Shown one piece after another: positions 6,300-7,721 of a stretch of DNA of 7,721 nucleotides. The notes beneath the pieces are model-generated. The model did no database searches. It saw only the letters and a list, made by a program, of their open reading frames with translations, and was not told where the DNA came from. The stretch is from JACDBD01 sp050743385 (lineage in GTDB: Bacteria > Actinomycetota > Acidimicrobiia > IMCC26256 > JACDBD01): NCBI GenBank assembly GCA_050743385.1, contig JBOGFJ010000272.1, positions 1 to 7,721 on the forward strand. The letters are read 5' to 3'. Each line of letters begins with the position of its first letter. Position 1 is the stretch's first letter. Made by a program: the position numbers and the translations under genes.

Positions 6300-7151
6300 C
6301 TACACACAAGGCGCTCCCTCGGCCGACTGGCCGGTCGTGTTGGTGCCGATCGGGGGCCCGGTGATGACCTCGCCGGTGTCGACCTCGATGCCACCGCCCG
6401 AGACCGTGAGGCTGAACCGGTCGAGGCCGCGGGGCGCGGGCCCGGCCTGCTTCTCGCCGACGCGGTTGTACTTCGAGCCGTGGCATGGGCACTCGAACCA
6501 CTGCGACGTCTCGCACCACGGCACCCGGCAGCCCAGGTGCACGCACTTCTGGTACAGCGCGACGTAACCCGCTTCCATACCCGCCACGACGGCCGGTTGG
6601 TACACCTGCTCGGCCTTGTCGAGGTCTTCTTTCGGGTAGGCGACGATGTAGGTCTTGGCTGAGGCGTTGTAGAAGGGCTCCTTGTTGTCGAAGGCCGCCT
6701 TCACGTCGTCGACACTGCCGACTCGCACCTTGCCGCCGAACCCGGAGGTGCCGGTGGGCCACAGGAACGCCAGCGCGGCGACGCCGAAGCCACCGACCGC
6801 GAGGCTCTGGCCGAGCAGGATCCCCCGGTTGAAGAACTGCCGTCGGGTGACGCCGAGCTCCTCCTCGTCGACCGGGACGCGCTCGGCCGGCACTCGCGCG
6901 CCCGTGGGTTCGAGCGCTCGGCGCGCCTCCTCTGCCCGGGCGCGCGCGGCGTCGTCGAGGTCGACCATGTCGCCCTCGACGGTGGTGGCGAGATCGGTCG
7001 ACGCCGTGGACGGCGGGGGCGTGTCGGCGCGGCGAGTCTCGCGGCTCAGCCGGCCCGTACCAGCGCGGCGCCGGCCGGTGGCGATGATCATGACGCCCGC
7101 CAGCACGAGGACGGCGGTGAGGCCCAAGACGAGTGCGGTCGAGGAATCCAC
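6300..7151 (-). CDS. qcrA: Rieske iron-sulfur subunit of quinol:cytochrome c reductase
   Basis: The 283-residue protein has the full [2Fe-2S] Rieske signature: CVHLGC (203-208) and CPCHGS (221-226). Cys203, His205, Cys221 and His224 are the expected cluster ligands, and Cys208 with Cys223 the expected disulfide. There are two membrane helices. The first is at about 5-24, followed by GRRR. A cytoplasmic linker (25-105) rich in Ala, Glu and Arg comes next. Then comes a twin-arginine motif TRRQFF (102-107) directly before the second helix (about 111-131), which suggests Tat-dependent insertion of the folded domain. Most Rieske proteins have one N-terminal anchor; mycobacterial QcrA has three, so two is intermediate. 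Extra Cys213 (PWCETSQ) and Cys282 (near the C-terminus) are noted. The GTG at 7151 is chosen for the hydrophobic N-terminus it gives; AGGAG lies 15 bases upstream, longer than usual. The protein takes electrons from quinol oxidised on cytochrome b and gives them to cytochrome c. It starts 58 bases after cytochrome b. Confidence 0.95.
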   Translation of the reverse strand: MDSSTALVLGLTAVLVLAGVMIIATGRRRAGTGRLSRETRRADTPPPSTASTDLATTVEGDMVDLDDAARARAEEARRALEPTGARVPAERVPVDEEELGVTRRQFFNRGILLGQSLAVGGFGVAALAFLWPTGTSGFGGKVRVGSVDDVKAAFDNKEPFYNASAKTYIVAYPKEDLDKAEQVYQPAVVAGMEAGYVALYQKCVHLGCRVPWCETSQWFECPCHGSKYNRVGEKQAGPAPRGLDRFSLTVSGGGIEVDTGEVITGPPIGTNTTGQSAEGAPCV

Positions 7152-7166
7152 TTGGTTCTGTCTCTA

Positions 7167-7171
7167 CTCCT
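7167..7171 (-). promoter_or_regulatory. Probable ribosome binding site of the Rieske gene
   Basis: AGGAG on the minus strand lies 15 bases before the GTG at 7151. The spacing is long, so either pairing is shifted (the nearby AGAG may help) or the site works poorly. No better start is evident in frame. Confidence 0.4.
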
Positions 7172-7173
7172 AC

Positions 7174-7209
7174 GCTCTTTCCGGCTTTCCTTCTGGCTTT
7201 CTTTCTGGC
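7174..7209 (-). repeat. Three 12-bp degenerate purine-rich tandem repeats between cytochrome b and Rieske genes
   Basis: Read on the minus strand directly after the cytochrome b stop, the units are GCCAGAAAGAAA (7209-7198), GCCAGAAGGAAA (7197-7186) and GCCGGAAAGAGC (7185-7174). Units 1 and 2 match at 11 of 12 bases, units 1 and 3 at 9. The A/G-rich composition stands out against the GC-rich surroundings. The unit length is a multiple of three and in frame with the preceding stop. Confidence 0.75.
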
Positions 7210-7721
7210 CTACAACTCAAAGAACACTCCGTCGTTCCACGGGAACACGAAGTTGAACCCGGGTCCCCGGAAGAACGAGCCGAGGATCACGAGCACGGCC
7301 CACATCATCACGAACATCGTGAAGATCGAGATCGCGAACTTGCGGTCCTTGGGATCGTGCGACGGGTTCTTGTCGATGTAGGGGGCGAACGCCAGCAGAG
7401 CCAGACCGACCCCCGGGATCGTCACGCCCGCGACCATCGGGTGGAACATCGTGAGCAGCTCCTGGAGACCGAGGAAGTACCACGGCGCCTTCGACGGGTT
7501 CGGTGTGCGGTTGAAGTCGGCGAGGCCGAGCAGCGGTGCGCGGACGAGTGCCGAGAACACGGTGACGGCCGCGGTCACGATCAGGATCGACGCCAGCTCG
7601 GTGACCAGGAGGTGCGGCCACACGTGCACCTTGTCCTGGGCATCGGCGCGCGTCTGCTGGATCGAGCCCGATTTCACCACCGTGAGCAATCGCTGTGTGC
7701 GGCCCCCGGGCCCGGTGGCGG
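7210..7721 (-). CDS. Cytochrome b, C-terminal part (subunit IV-like), 5' end outside the window
   Basis: The frame is open to the right edge and ends with TAG at 7212-7210, showing about 169 residues. It matches the C-terminal half of cytochrome b: WPHLLVTELASI leading into a helix, then NPSKAPWYFLGLQELL, a helix with PGVGLALLAFAPYID, a charged loop (KNPSHDPKDRK), a last helix and the ending FFRGPGFNF...FFEL. The APWY motif (visible residues 78-81) stands where most cytochromes b have PEWY at the quinol oxidation (Qo) site. Such variants are known in some menaquinol-using bc complexes. The four heme-ligand histidines belong to the N-terminal half and are not visible, so I cannot tell whether this is one long cytochrome b or a separate subunit IV. 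A TTG at 7689 could be taken as a start, but the homology-like sequence has no clear beginning there and the frame runs on to the edge. It is the most upstream visible gene of the minus-strand operon. Confidence 0.9.
   Translation of the reverse strand, partial: ATGPGGRTQRLLTVVKSGSIQQTRADAQDKVHVWPHLLVTELASILIVTAAVTVFSALVRAPLLGLADFNRTPNPSKAPWYFLGLQELLTMFHPMVAGVTIPGVGLALLAFAPYIDKNPSHDPKDRKFAISIFTMFVMMWAVLVILGSFFRGPGFNFVFPWNDGVFFEL

Noticed and set aside
5103..6662. 519-codon plus-strand open frame opposite the cytochrome c and Rieske genes
   Set aside because: It overlaps two genes with clear cofactor motifs, and its translation is Arg/Gly/Leu/Val-rich without any domain signature. It is shadow coding.
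7687..7689. TTG as the start of a separate cytochrome b C-terminal subunit
   Set aside because: The frame continues to the window edge, no convincing ribosome site precedes the TTG, and the true start cannot be placed from this window.
1..7721. tRNA, rRNA, CRISPR array, insertion sequence or phage genes
   Set aside because: None seen: nearly every base belongs to metabolic or respiratory genes, and no array-like or terminal inverted repeats are visible.

Overview
The window is strongly GC-rich. It uses GTG and TTG starts freely and is almost fully coding: the largest gap between genes is 58 bases. The gene content and order suggest a high-GC Gram-positive bacterium (Actinomycetota). Within that phylum an Acidimicrobiia-like lineage is my guess, from the style of the respiratory cluster; this rests on pattern recognition, not on a search.

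Left half, plus strand (1-3980): a tetrapyrrole biosynthesis operon in tight succession. It holds the 3' end of hemC (porphobilinogen deaminase), a fused cobA-hemD gene (uroporphyrinogen-III C-methyltransferase plus uroporphyrinogen-III synthase), hemB (porphobilinogen synthase) and hemL (glutamate-1-semialdehyde aminomutase). These cover the C5 route from glutamate-1-semialdehyde to 5-aminolevulinate, porphobilinogen, hydroxymethylbilane and uroporphyrinogen III, and then the branch to precorrin-2 for siroheme and cobalamin. hemB and hemL overlap by one base (TAGTG). A perfect 20-bp palindrome lies at the end of hemB, just before the hemL start.

Right half, minus strand (7721 down to 3977): a respiratory quinol:cytochrome c reductase (bc-type complex) operon, read right to left. 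It holds the C-terminal part of cytochrome b (cut by the window edge), a Tat-type Rieske iron-sulfur protein, a membrane-anchored diheme cytochrome c with an Ala/Glu-rich predicted coiled coil between its two heme domains, a three-helix membrane protein of 270 residues that I do not recognise, and a 79-residue membrane miniprotein. The last two overlap by four bases (GTGA) and are probably translationally coupled. The order cytochrome b - Rieske - cytochrome c is the reverse of the usual actinobacterial qcrC-qcrA-qcrB order.

The two operons converge, and their stop codons overlap (hemL TAG at 3978-3980, miniprotein TAA at 3979-3977), leaving no room for an intergenic terminator. Functionally, the left operon makes the heme precursor and the right operon encodes heme b and heme c consumers. 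The part most likely to be undescribed is the two unrecognised membrane proteins at the end of the bc operon, together with the unusual diheme cytochrome. They look like lineage-specific subunits or assembly factors of a variant menaquinol:cytochrome c reductase. This is inference from linkage and coupling, not from recognised domains.
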